Source of the DNA: an uncultured Bacillus sp.
GTDB lineage: Bacteria; Bacillota; Bacilli; Bacillales; Cytobacillaceae
Reading direction: 5' to 3'
Assembly: GCA_937902115.1 (NCBI GenBank)
Contig: CALGSR010000131.1
Coordinates: forward strand, 1 to 8,469
Length of the DNA: 8,469 nucleotides
Shown: in pieces, positions 1-5,227 of the stretch
How the letters are laid out: each line of letters starts with the position of its first letter
How positions within the stretch are numbered: the first letter of the stretch is position 1
Position numbers and translations under genes: made by a program
The notes under the pieces: generated by a model
What the model saw: only the letters and a program-made list of their open reading frames with translations
What the model was told of the DNA's origin: nothing
Databases searched by the model: none

Positions 1-211
1 CGATAGATTTTTTTATAGATTCATCTTGGTGTTCAGCATCATCCACAATTGGACTATGAACACGATTATATGGTGAGGCCTCTATTGGCACCTCTGCTCT
101 TAAATCAAAGATAATATCTATTTTTTCATTTTTCATCAAGTCCTCGACATCATCTGCTCCACCAATATAAATGCGATTATTTACTAATTCCTGATAATTC
201 TTTGCTGTCAT
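1..211 (-). CDS. Dual-specificity/tyrosine phosphatase-like protein, 3' part outside the window
   Basis: Seventy N-terminal codons are present, reading MTAKNYQELVNNRIYIGG and on through an IIFDLRAEVP stretch and an NRVHSPIVDDAE stretch before the left edge cuts the gene. This pattern (a YIGG strand, a DLRAE strand, an HSPIVDD loop) fits the small dual-specificity-phosphatase-like proteins found at the end of Bacillus ars operons. The catalytic CX5R loop would lie further downstream and is not visible, so activity cannot be judged. The ATG at 209-211 has a strong Shine-Dalgarno, GGAGG at 220-224, eight bases away. The gene starts 53 bp after the arsA stop with no clear terminator between, so it is probably the last or next-to-last gene of the ars operon. 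Its role in arsenic resistance is not established; assignment to the family is from recognition of the N-terminus only. Confidence 0.7.
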   Translation of the reverse strand, partial: MTAKNYQELVNNRIYIGGADDVEDLMKNEKIDIIFDLRAEVPIEASPYNRVHSPIVDDAEHQDESIKKSI

Positions 212-264
212 GTCCTTCCCCTCCGGCAATCTGGGCTTACTTCATATCTTTCAAAAATCCATTT

Positions 265-2034
265 TTAACGAATATAATCTTTAAGCTTGTCGTAACCGAC
301 CTTTTCCTCATGCAGCCAAGGGATAATGGCAGACTTCTCAGCTTTGTTTTCCTTCACTTCTTGAATCCATTCCTTTTCTGCCAAAGCTTTTCCTTTTAAT
401 ATCGGATCGTTCGTATTTGTGGCAGATAAACTTTGATTAATCACCCACCATTTAGGATTAATGCTTGCCCGTCTTAAATCATCTTGTAATCTCGATGCTT
501 CTAAAACAGGTGTCGCTTCTGCAAGGGTGACAATCACTACTGATGTTTCCTTTGGATTCCGAATTTGCGGCAACAGTTTTTTTGCACTTTCCGGGACTTC
601 CCCTGTTGACCGTTCAATTTCTTTACTGTAAGACTGGGATGCATCTAGTAGCAGTAATGTATGCCCTGTTGGTGCTGTATCGATAACAACAATTTCAGTT
701 TCCGATCGTGCAACTACTTCTGCAAAGGCTTGAAAAACGGCAATTTCTTCAGTACACGGGGATTCCAAATCCTCTTTTAAATAAGCAAGACCTGCTTCAT
801 CTAAGTCCTTGCTTGAATTCGCTATTACCTCAGCCTTATATTTTTCCACTTCCACTTTTGGATTAATGCTGCTAATCGTTAAATTATGATTGTGCTGCTC
901 GTTTTGAAATTGATATTCTAGGTGAGCAGCAGGATCTGTCGTCGTTAAATGAACACGATGTCCCTTTTCAACCAGACCTACCGCAATCGCAGAAGCAACG
1001 GTTGTTTTTCCTACTCCGCCTTTTCCCATTGTGAAAATTAATTTAGTACCATTCGTTGAGAAATCATCAATGACCGCCTTTAATCCTGGAAGGTCTACAG
1101 ATTGATTATCCATGCTCCCCTCAGCTGCCAAAACTTCATTATCCGATTTAAATAGATTGCGAAGATTTTCGACACCTGTTAAAGAATAAGGTACATATGG
1201 CAGCGAGTAGGTGAGGGTCTCTTTTAAGTTTTCCGGCACCTGCTTCAATGCTTCCCTTTGGCGCTGATAAAAAGCAGACGATACTTCATCCTCTTCATTA
1301 TGGTTCTGCAAGAGACCGTTAATGATCATCATTTGGTTTTTGATCCCAATCTCCTTCAATTCTTTTGAGGCACGATCGGCTTCAAGAAGAGTTGAAACAT
1401 CCGGTCTTGTAACAAGAATTAACGTTGTTTTCGTTGGATCGGAAAGAGCCGTTACAGCTCGAGAATACAGAATCTTTTTATCTGCTGATCCAGATAATGG
1501 TCCTAAGCAAGAAGCGCCGTGCGTACTTTCTTCTAAAAATCCATCCCAAGCCGTTGGAAGCTGTAGCAGTCGTAATGTATGCCCTGTTGGTGCTGTATCA
1601 AAAATAATATAATCATACCGACTAACGATTTCATTATTTGTAAGAAAGCCTGTAAATTCATCGAATGCAGCAATCTCTACTGTGCACGCGCCAGATAGTT
1701 GTTCTTCCATGGTAGCTACTACTGCTTCTGGTAATTTACCGCGATAAGGTCCGACAACACTTTCACGATAGGCCTTTGCCGATTTTTCAGGGTCGATATT
1801 GCTCGCAAATAAATTTTCAACGGCTGGCACTGCTTTTGGTGTGCTTGTTAACTCGATTCCAAATACATCTTGTAGATTAGAAGCAGGATCTGTGCTAATT
1901 AATAAAACCTTTTTTCCACTATCAGCTAATGCGACTGCTGTTGCACAAGCTGTAGATGTTTTCCCTACTCCACCTTTACCTGTTAAAAATAAAAATTTAG
2001 TTTGAATATGTTTTGGACTAAAAACTGGATACAT
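265..2034 (-). CDS. arsA: ArsA, arsenite-stimulated ATPase of the ArsAB efflux pump
   Basis: The 589-residue protein is the usual two-domain length and contains two homologous halves. Each has a P-loop GKGGVGKT (residues 19-26 and 337-344), a following TDPA motif (48-51, 366-369), and the signature DTAPTGHT (146-153, 452-459). The three cysteines that form the As(III) site in the plasmid R773 ArsA (Cys113, Cys172, Cys422) are all matched here, at Cys117 (SGACTVEIA), Cys176 and Cys427 (SPCTEEIA). By family knowledge it sits on the cytoplasmic face of ArsB and uses ATP hydrolysis to drive arsenite (and antimonite) export, receiving metal from ArsD. The ATG at 2032-2034 has a purine-rich site (GAAGG) eight bases upstream and lies 24 bp after arsD, so the two are co-transcribed. 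Nothing suggests damage. The two DTAPTGHT regions share a perfect 28-bp DNA repeat. Confidence 0.97.
   Translation of the reverse strand: MYPVFSPKHIQTKFLFLTGKGGVGKTSTACATAVALADSGKKVLLISTDPASNLQDVFGIELTSTPKAVPAVENLFASNIDPEKSAKAYRESVVGPYRGKLPEAVVATMEEQLSGACTVEIAAFDEFTGFLTNNEIVSRYDYIIFDTAPTGHTLRLLQLPTAWDGFLEESTHGASCLGPLSGSADKKILYSRAVTALSDPTKTTLILVTRPDVSTLLEADRASKELKEIGIKNQMMIINGLLQNHNEEDEVSSAFYQRQREALKQVPENLKETLTYSLPYVPYSLTGVENLRNLFKSDNEVLAAEGSMDNQSVDLPGLKAVIDDFSTNGTKLIFTMGKGGVGKTTVASAIAVGLVEKGHRVHLTTTDPAAHLEYQFQNEQHNHNLTISSINPKVEVEKYKAEVIANSSKDLDEAGLAYLKEDLESPCTEEIAVFQAFAEVVARSETEIVVIDTAPTGHTLLLLDASQSYSKEIERSTGEVPESAKKLLPQIRNPKETSVVIVTLAEATPVLEASRLQDDLRRASINPKWWVINQSLSATNTNDPILKGKALAEKEWIQEVKENKAEKSAIIPWLHEEKVGYDKLKDYIR
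654..1599 (-). repeat. 28-bp direct repeat inside arsA (two DTAPTGHT motifs)
   Basis: The bases at 654-681 and 1572-1599 are identical over 28 bp. They encode the end of the DTAPTGHT signature and the residues just after it in the two halves of ArsA. The halves descend from an ancient duplication, but identity at all third positions over this length is more than protein conservation requires. The span given covers both copies and the unrelated sequence between them. Confidence 0.85.
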
Positions 2035-2058
2035 ATTTCTTGCCTTCTTTCCTATTTG

Positions 2059-2421
2059 TTATAGGTCATTGAGATTGAAAGAAACCTTTGCCTTCGGTTT
2101 TTCATTCAACTCTTCCGGTTTCACATCAAACCATTGGGCAAATTCCTCGTTTGTTGGATAGTCTCCCACCTTAACTAGCTTGTCGTTGACTAAAACAACT
2201 GGCAAAGCATCAGGGCCCTTTTCATTTAACACATGGCTGACTTCGTTATTCTCAACAAATTTGTCTGGATCACTTGTCAATTGGTATCGTTTAATATCAA
2301 AACCTTTTTGTTCTAATGAATAGACAGCGGATGCCACTCTTGTTAACTCAGGATCTACACTTGGACCGCATACTCCTGTGGAACAGCACATTGCTGGGTC
2401 AAAAATTTCAACTTTCGTCAT
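2059..2421 (-). CDS. arsD: ArsD, arsenite metallochaperone
   Basis: This is a 120-residue protein, the normal ArsD length. It begins MTKVEIFDPAMCCSTGVCG, which places Cys12, Cys13 and Cys18 exactly where the As(III)-binding triad lies in characterised ArsD proteins. The later vicinal cysteine pairs of the R773 protein are absent, as in many homologues. By family knowledge ArsD binds arsenite and hands it to ArsA, raising the pump's affinity. A longer reading from 2454 is open, but the ATG at 2419-2421 has GGAGG seven bases upstream and gives the conserved N-terminus, so I use that. arsA follows after 24 bp. The gap of about 280 bp between arsC and arsD is unusual for an ars operon and carries a hairpin and repeats, so arsD-arsA may be expressed at a different level from arsRBC. 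Confidence 0.95.
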   Translation of the reverse strand: MTKVEIFDPAMCCSTGVCGPSVDPELTRVASAVYSLEQKGFDIKRYQLTSDPDKFVENNEVSHVLNEKGPDALPVVLVNDKLVKVGDYPTNEEFAQWFDVKPEELNEKPKAKVSFNLNDL

Positions 2422-2428
2422 GTTAAAA

Positions 2429-2433
2429 CCTCC
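2429..2433 (-). promoter_or_regulatory. Ribosome binding site deciding the arsD start
   Basis: GGAGG on the minus strand, seven bases before the ATG at 2419-2421. It rules out the longer reading that begins at 2454, which has no such site in front of it. Confidence 0.85.
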
Positions 2434-2469
2434 ACTATATTTATTCAAATTCACCTCGACGAATTTGCG

Positions 2470-2519
2470 CCCAGATTTTTATCGAGCCTGCTCAATAAAT
2501 TTCATTTAAAAAATCTGGG
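2470..2519. repeat. 11-bp inverted repeat with 28-nt loop in the arsC-arsD gap
   Basis: CCCAGATTTTT at 2470-2480 is the exact reverse complement of 2509-2519. The loop between contains a smaller GAGC/GCTC symmetry. On the plus strand the second arm ends in a G run, and on the minus strand the second arm is followed by GCGCAAATT, so it does not have the U-tract of an intrinsic terminator in either direction. It may be one arm of a small dispersed repeat or a structured leader of arsD. Confidence 0.6.
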
Positions 2520-2534
2520 GCATCCGCCGGAGGC

Positions 2535-2637
2535 TTTAACTTTTATTCAGCCGGAGTTTGCCCCACTGAATGAACCATTTATTTGTATTCTTCTCACCGC
2601 TTATGGAAGCGAAAGACTTCTGCTGAATAAAGTTAAA
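2535..2637. repeat. Imperfect 16-bp inverted repeat bounding about 100 bp between arsC and arsD
   Basis: TTTAACTTTTATTCAG (2535-2550) is repeated in reverse complement as CTGAATAAAGTTAAA at 2623-2637, with one base missing. Inside lie a partial hairpin that reuses ATTCAG/CTGAAT (2545-2550 with 2566-2571) and a short CGCTT/AAGCG hairpin (2598-2611). No ORF is present. The layout resembles a miniature inverted-repeat element or a dispersed intergenic repeat inserted in the operon, but no flanking target-site duplication could be demonstrated, so this is an inference. Confidence 0.5.
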
Positions 2638-2652
2638 TAAGCATTTGCTTAT
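2637..2652 (-). promoter_or_regulatory. Candidate second ArsR operator upstream of arsDA
   Basis: Read on the minus strand this is ATAAGCAAATGCTTAT, a perfect dyad with 6-bp arms around AAAT (arms of 8 bp if one more base pair step on each side is counted). It matches the dyad at the arsR promoter (4879-4894, ATAACCAAATGATTAT) in 14 of 16 positions. The simplest reading is a second binding site for the operon's own ArsR. A TTGAAA box lies just upstream on the minus strand (2659-2664) but no good -10 box follows it. A plain RNA hairpin is the alternative. Confidence 0.45.
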
Positions 2653-2668
2653 TTGTTACTTTCAAGAA

Positions 2669-2693
2669 AACCAAGAGTGCAAGCCTCTTGGTT
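2669..2693 (-). terminator. Hairpin directly after arsC, possible attenuating terminator
   Basis: AACCAAGAG (2669-2677) and CTCTTGGTT (2685-2693) form a perfect 9-bp stem with a 7-nt loop. It starts 11 bp past the arsC stop codon. On the minus strand the stem runs into TTCTT, giving a TTTTCTT tail counting the two stem bases, which is weak for full termination. It may reduce, rather than stop, read-through from arsC into arsD-arsA, or mark the end of an arsRBC unit. Confidence 0.6.
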
Positions 2694-2704
2694 ATTTGAT
2701 TGGG

Positions 2705-3127
2705 TTATTCTCCTGTTTCAGCAAAACGTTGGATCCTTTCCCCAATTTCATCACGAACACGCTGGAAGAATGCCCATTTTTCTTCCTCTGTTCCTTGTGC
2801 TTTTGCCGGGTCATCGAAGCCCCAATGTTCACGTTTTACATGCGGTGGTGTCATTGGGCATTTATCAGCAGCATCCCCACATAAAGTAACCACCAAATTA
2901 GCGTTGTTTAGAATCTCTGGATCAATGATATCGGATGTTTGATGTGAGATATCCATTCCTGCCTCTGCCATGGCTTTTACTGCATTCGGATTTAAACCAT
3001 GCGCTTCAATACCCGCACTGCGGACTTCCCATTCGTTTGGATCCAAATGTTTTTTTGCCCAGCCCTCTGCCATTTGGCTTCTGCAAGAATTACCTGTACA
3101 TAAGAAGTAAAGTGATTTTTTCGTCAT
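2705..3127 (-). CDS. arsC: ArsC, thioredoxin-coupled arsenate reductase
   Basis: The 140-residue protein has the low-molecular-weight phosphatase fold signature near the N-terminus: LCTGNSCRSQMAEGW places the nucleophile Cys10 in the CX5R loop with Arg16. The redox pair is present as Cys83 (VVTLCGDA) and Cys90 (DKCPMTPP), the spacing of Cys82/Cys89 in the S. aureus pI258 enzyme, and WGFDDP supplies the general acid Asp106. It therefore reduces arsenate to arsenite by the Cys10-Cys83-Cys90 relay with thioredoxin as electron donor, in the cytoplasm. It is a few residues longer than the pI258 protein, mostly in a segment near residues 110-115. The ATG at 3125-3127 follows AAAGGAG at 3139-3145, with a rather long spacing of 11 bases from GGAG. 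It lies 60 bp after arsB in the same transcript. Confidence 0.97.
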   Translation of the reverse strand: MTKKSLYFLCTGNSCRSQMAEGWAKKHLDPNEWEVRSAGIEAHGLNPNAVKAMAEAGMDISHQTSDIIDPEILNNANLVVTLCGDAADKCPMTPPHVKREHWGFDDPAKAQGTEEEKWAFFQRVRDEIGERIQRFAETGE

Positions 3128-3187
3128 TGTATAATAATCTCCTTTGTTGTGAATGTAATTGTTCTATTTCAGTAACACATTCTCCTT

Positions 3188-4483
3188 TTAGAACATTAAT
3201 AATGTTACATATAAACCTAGTAACGTAATAAACAGAATTGGAATTGTTAAAACAATACCTGTTTTGAAGTACGTTCCCCATGAGATTTTGACTCCTTTTT
3301 GCGATAAAACATGGAGCCATACTAAAGTTGCAAGAGAACCAATTGGCGTGATTTTCGGACCTAAGTCAGATCCGATTACATTGGCATAAACAAGTGCTTC
3401 TCGGATGATGCCAGTCGTATTTGTTTCAGCAATGGCTAAAGCATCAATCATAACTGTCGGCATATTATTCATCATCGATGACAAGATAGCTGCGATAAAG
3501 CCCATTGCGATCGTCGCAACAAATAAACCTTGTTCCGCAAATGTTTCAATAACACTAGCTAATGAACCCGTTAACCATGCATTTCCCAATCCGTAGACCA
3601 CCACGTACATCCCAATCGAGAAGAATACGATATTCCATGGTGCACCTTTTACAACAGCTTTCGTATTCACAACGCTGCTTCTTCTTGCCATCAATAAAAA
3701 GAAAATGGCTACTATTCCTGCAATGATTGAAACAGGAATGTTTATGAATTCACTTGAAAAATAACCAACTAGTAATATGGCGAGAACATACCATGAAAGA
3801 TGGAACATTTTCAGATCTTTAATCGCTTCTGCTGGTTTCCTTAATTTAGATAAATCATACGTTTGTGGTATATTTTTTTTGAAATAAATTAATAAAACCG
3901 AGATGGTTGCAATTAATGAAAACAAGTTAGGAATCACCATTCTTAAAGCATATTCAACGAAACCAATGCCAAAGAAATCGGCAGATACAATGTTCACTAA
4001 GTTACTGACAATAAACGGCAGTGAAGTCGTATCTGCGATAAAGCCACTGGCCATAATAAACGGAAAGATCATTTTTTCTTTAAAATTCAAATTTCGAACC
4101 ATCGCTAATACAATCGGTGTTAAGATTAAAGCTGCTCCATCATTTGCAAATAGTGCAGCGACGATTGCGCCTAAAATACTGACATAGACAAACATTTTGA
4201 TTCCATTACCCTTTGCAGCTCTTGCCATATGTAGTGCTGCCCATTCAAATAATCCAATCTCATCTAATATTAATGAAATAATAATAATAGCGACAAAGGA
4301 TAATGTTGCGTTCCAAGTAATACCGATGACTTCGCTCACATCGTTAAAACCGACTACTCCTACTAATAAAGCTAGGATGGCTCCACCACAGGCAGACCAA
4401 CCGATATTCAACCCTTTAGGCTGCCAAATTACTAAGATGAGTGTTGCTAAAAAAATGATTGATGCTAATATTGCAGTTACCAA
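3188..4483 (-). CDS. arsB: ArsB, arsenite/antimonite membrane carrier
   Basis: This 431-residue polytopic membrane protein is of the ArsB type (ArsB/NhaD-like ion transporters), not ACR3. The length matches the 429 residues of R773 ArsB, and roughly 12 hydrophobic spans are visible. Family motifs include WQPKGLNIGWSA (20-31), FANDGAALILTP (112-123), SGFIADTTSLPF, SSMMNNMPTVM (335-345) and VIGSDLGPKITPIGS (369-383). It exports arsenite, either alone by exchange with protons or as the channel of the ArsAB ATPase, and arsA is present downstream. An ATG at 4496-4498 overlapping the arsR stop is in frame, but it has no ribosome site. The TTG at 4481-4483 lies eight bases after GGAGG (4492-4496) and gives the usual short N-terminus, so I choose TTG. 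Only one cysteine (Cys32) was seen. Confidence 0.95.
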   Translation of the reverse strand: MVTAILASIIFLATLILVIWQPKGLNIGWSACGGAILALLVGVVGFNDVSEVIGITWNATLSFVAIIIISLILDEIGLFEWAALHMARAAKGNGIKMFVYVSILGAIVAALFANDGAALILTPIVLAMVRNLNFKEKMIFPFIMASGFIADTTSLPFIVSNLVNIVSADFFGIGFVEYALRMVIPNLFSLIATISVLLIYFKKNIPQTYDLSKLRKPAEAIKDLKMFHLSWYVLAILLVGYFSSEFINIPVSIIAGIVAIFFLLMARRSSVVNTKAVVKGAPWNIVFFSIGMYVVVYGLGNAWLTGSLASVIETFAEQGLFVATIAMGFIAAILSSMMNNMPTVMIDALAIAETNTTGIIREALVYANVIGSDLGPKITPIGSLATLVWLHVLSQKGVKISWGTYFKTGIVLTIPILFITLLGLYVTLLMF

Positions 4484-4491
4484 TATCCTTA

Positions 4492-4496
4492 CCTCC
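4492..4496 (-). promoter_or_regulatory. Ribosome binding site deciding the arsB start (TTG)
   Basis: GGAGG on the minus strand, placed immediately after the arsR stop codon and eight bases before TTG at 4481-4483. The in-frame ATG at 4496-4498 overlaps this site and so cannot use it. Confidence 0.8.
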
Positions 4497-4497
4497 A

Positions 4498-4842
4498 TTA
4501 GTCACACGAGATACGTAACCCCTGCTCCTCTAATTCCTGTAGTTTATAATCTTGATTGGGAAGATGTTGCAGTAAATCCTTGATTAATGGATAATAGTCA
4601 CTATCTTTATTCAATGAATAAATAATCCATTGCCCTCTTCTAGTTTCTGAAACCATTCCCATATCCTTCAATTTACGAACGTGCTGACTAATTGCAGGCT
4701 GACTCACTTTAAAGATTTCAACAAATTCACAAACACAATAATCATTCGTTTCTAGCATTGTTACCATGGTTAGTCGTGTCTTATCGCCCAGGAGCTTTAA
4801 AACAGCTGAAACTTTTTCAATATCTAAAGCTAATTTTTGCAA
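4498..4842 (-). CDS. arsR: ArsR, As(III)-responsive transcriptional repressor
   Basis: This is a 114-residue winged-helix repressor of the ArsR/SmtB family. Residues 15-30 give the LKLLGDKTRLTMVTML helix, residues 45-60 the recognition helix (VSQPAISQHVRKLKD), and 64-77 the wing (VSETRRGQWIIYSL). The metal motif reads YCVCEFVEIF, with Cys36 and Cys38 in the alpha-3 position. The third cysteine of the E. coli R773 type motif (CVCDLC) is replaced by Val41, and a lone Cys113 sits near the C-terminus. The likely start is TTG at 4840-4842, because GGAGG (4851-4855) lies eight bases upstream. The longer reading from 4875 would translate through that site. It is first in the operon behind its own promoter and should repress arsRBC(DA) until arsenite or antimonite binds. 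Its stop is 14 bp before the arsB TTG start. Confidence 0.93.
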   Translation of the reverse strand: MQKLALDIEKVSAVLKLLGDKTRLTMVTMLETNDYCVCEFVEIFKVSQPAISQHVRKLKDMGMVSETRRGQWIIYSLNKDSDYYPLIKDLLQHLPNQDYKLQELEEQGLRISCD

Positions 4843-4850
4843 GAAACATA

Positions 4851-4855
4851 CCTCC
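4851..4855 (-). promoter_or_regulatory. Ribosome binding site deciding the arsR start (TTG)
   Basis: GGAGG on the minus strand, eight bases before TTG at 4840-4842. The only ATG nearby (between this site and the TTG) is in another frame. Confidence 0.8.
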
Positions 4856-4878
4856 TGTTGTTGTTTAAATATCAATGT

Positions 4879-4894
4879 ATAATCATTTGGTTAT
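4879..4894 (-). promoter_or_regulatory. Candidate ArsR operator at the ars promoter
   Basis: On the minus strand this reads ATAACCAAATGATTAT, an imperfect dyad (six of eight arm positions pair). It lies right behind the -10 box, over the expected transcription start, which is a normal place for an ArsR/SmtB-family operator. The almost identical palindrome at 2637-2652 supports it. No experiment or database was used. Confidence 0.55.
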
Positions 4895-4913
4895 ATAATA
4901 ATATGGTTATATA
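4888..4913. repeat. TGGTTATATA direct repeat in the ars promoter
   Basis: TGGTTATATA occurs at 4888-4897 and again at 4904-4913, with a 16-bp period. The first copy overlaps the candidate operator and the -10 box and the second lies in the spacer. It could be an additional protein-binding arrangement or simply AT-rich sequence. Confidence 0.5.
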
Positions 4914-4923
4914 TAGATTGCAA
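4895..4923 (-). promoter_or_regulatory. Probable sigma-A promoter of the ars operon
   Basis: On the minus strand a TTGCAA -35 box (4918-4923, four of six consensus bases) is followed after 17 bp by a TATTAT -10 box (4895-4900, five of six). The start of transcription would be near 4888, about 45 bases before the arsR TTG. An alternative pairing, a TTTACA box further upstream with a TATATA box, is also possible. Confidence 0.6.
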
Positions 4924-5112
4924 GTTATTGTTTGTAAACTTTTTGTAAAGCTGGCTACAAGCAAATTGTCCATAAATAATAAGCTTCCAGTATTATTTGT
5001 ATTTCTTCCTGAATTAAGCCCTTATGGGTTTAGGTAAAAATCCACACAATTTTCAAACTGTATTTTATTTATATTGAAAACGTTCCTCGGCAATCTGGCC
5101 CTTAACCTAAAG
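4924..5112. other. Intergenic stretch with no gene seen
   Basis: The sequence between the ars promoter and the terminator of the anti-sigma gene is AT-rich and offers only short readings without ribosome sites on either strand. A weak AAGCCC/GGGTTT hairpin lies around 5016-5031. At 5088-5098 an 11-bp word (CGGCAATCTGG) repeats one found at 224-234, just after arsA. Confidence 0.5.
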
Positions 5113-5114
5113 AA

Positions 5115-5146
5115 AGAGCGCAATTCTAGCTGCTGAATTGCGCTCT
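5115..5146 (-). terminator. Strong intrinsic terminator downstream of the anti-sigma gene
   Basis: AGAGCGCAATTC (5115-5126) and GAATTGCGCTCT (5135-5146) form a perfect 12-bp stem with an 8-nt loop. On the minus strand the stem ends in TCTTTCTTTAG, a usable U-rich tail; the plus-strand tail (CTTCTTGAA) is poorer. It lies about 75 bp past the anti-sigma stop and separates that operon from the ars promoter. Confidence 0.8.
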
Positions 5147-5201
5147 CTTCTTGAATAAGTCTGCATAATATCTTCGAAATCCAACATAACTTCTTCATAA
5201 A

Positions 5202-5227
5202 AAGACTAATATGGTTTATTTAGTCTT
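5202..5227 (-). terminator. Weak terminator overlapping the anti-sigma stop codon
   Basis: AAGACTA (5202-5208) and TAGTCTT (5221-5227) form a 7-bp stem with a 12-nt loop. On the minus strand it is followed by TTTATG, giving five T in a row with the stem end. It covers the last codons of the anti-sigma gene and may act together with the stronger hairpin at 5115-5146. Confidence 0.45.

Noticed and set aside
2422..2454. Longer N-terminus for ArsD starting at 2454
   Set aside because: The extra 11 residues cover the ribosome site of the ATG at 2421 and are not part of the conserved ArsD N-terminus.
2470..2519. Reading this inverted repeat as a terminator
   Set aside because: Neither strand has a U-rich tail after the second arm; T runs occur within the stem itself, so it is listed as a repeat.
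3192..3206. AACATT/AATGTT hairpin near the arsB stop
   Set aside because: The stem is only six AT-rich pairs with a 3-nt loop, lies inside the arsB coding end and has no U tail; arsC follows in the same transcript.
3090..3320. Minus-strand 76-codon frame across the arsB-arsC junction
   Set aside because: It overlaps the 3' end of arsB and the 5' end of arsC in another frame, and has no ribosome site or recognisable product.
4197..4583. Plus-strand 128-codon frame opposite arsB and arsR
   Set aside because: It is the antisense shadow of two well-supported genes.
4837..5037. Plus-strand open frame of 66 codons across the ars promoter
   Set aside because: It has no ribosome site, overlaps the arsR start, promoter and operator, and its translation is a low-complexity hydrophobic reading of AT-rich DNA.
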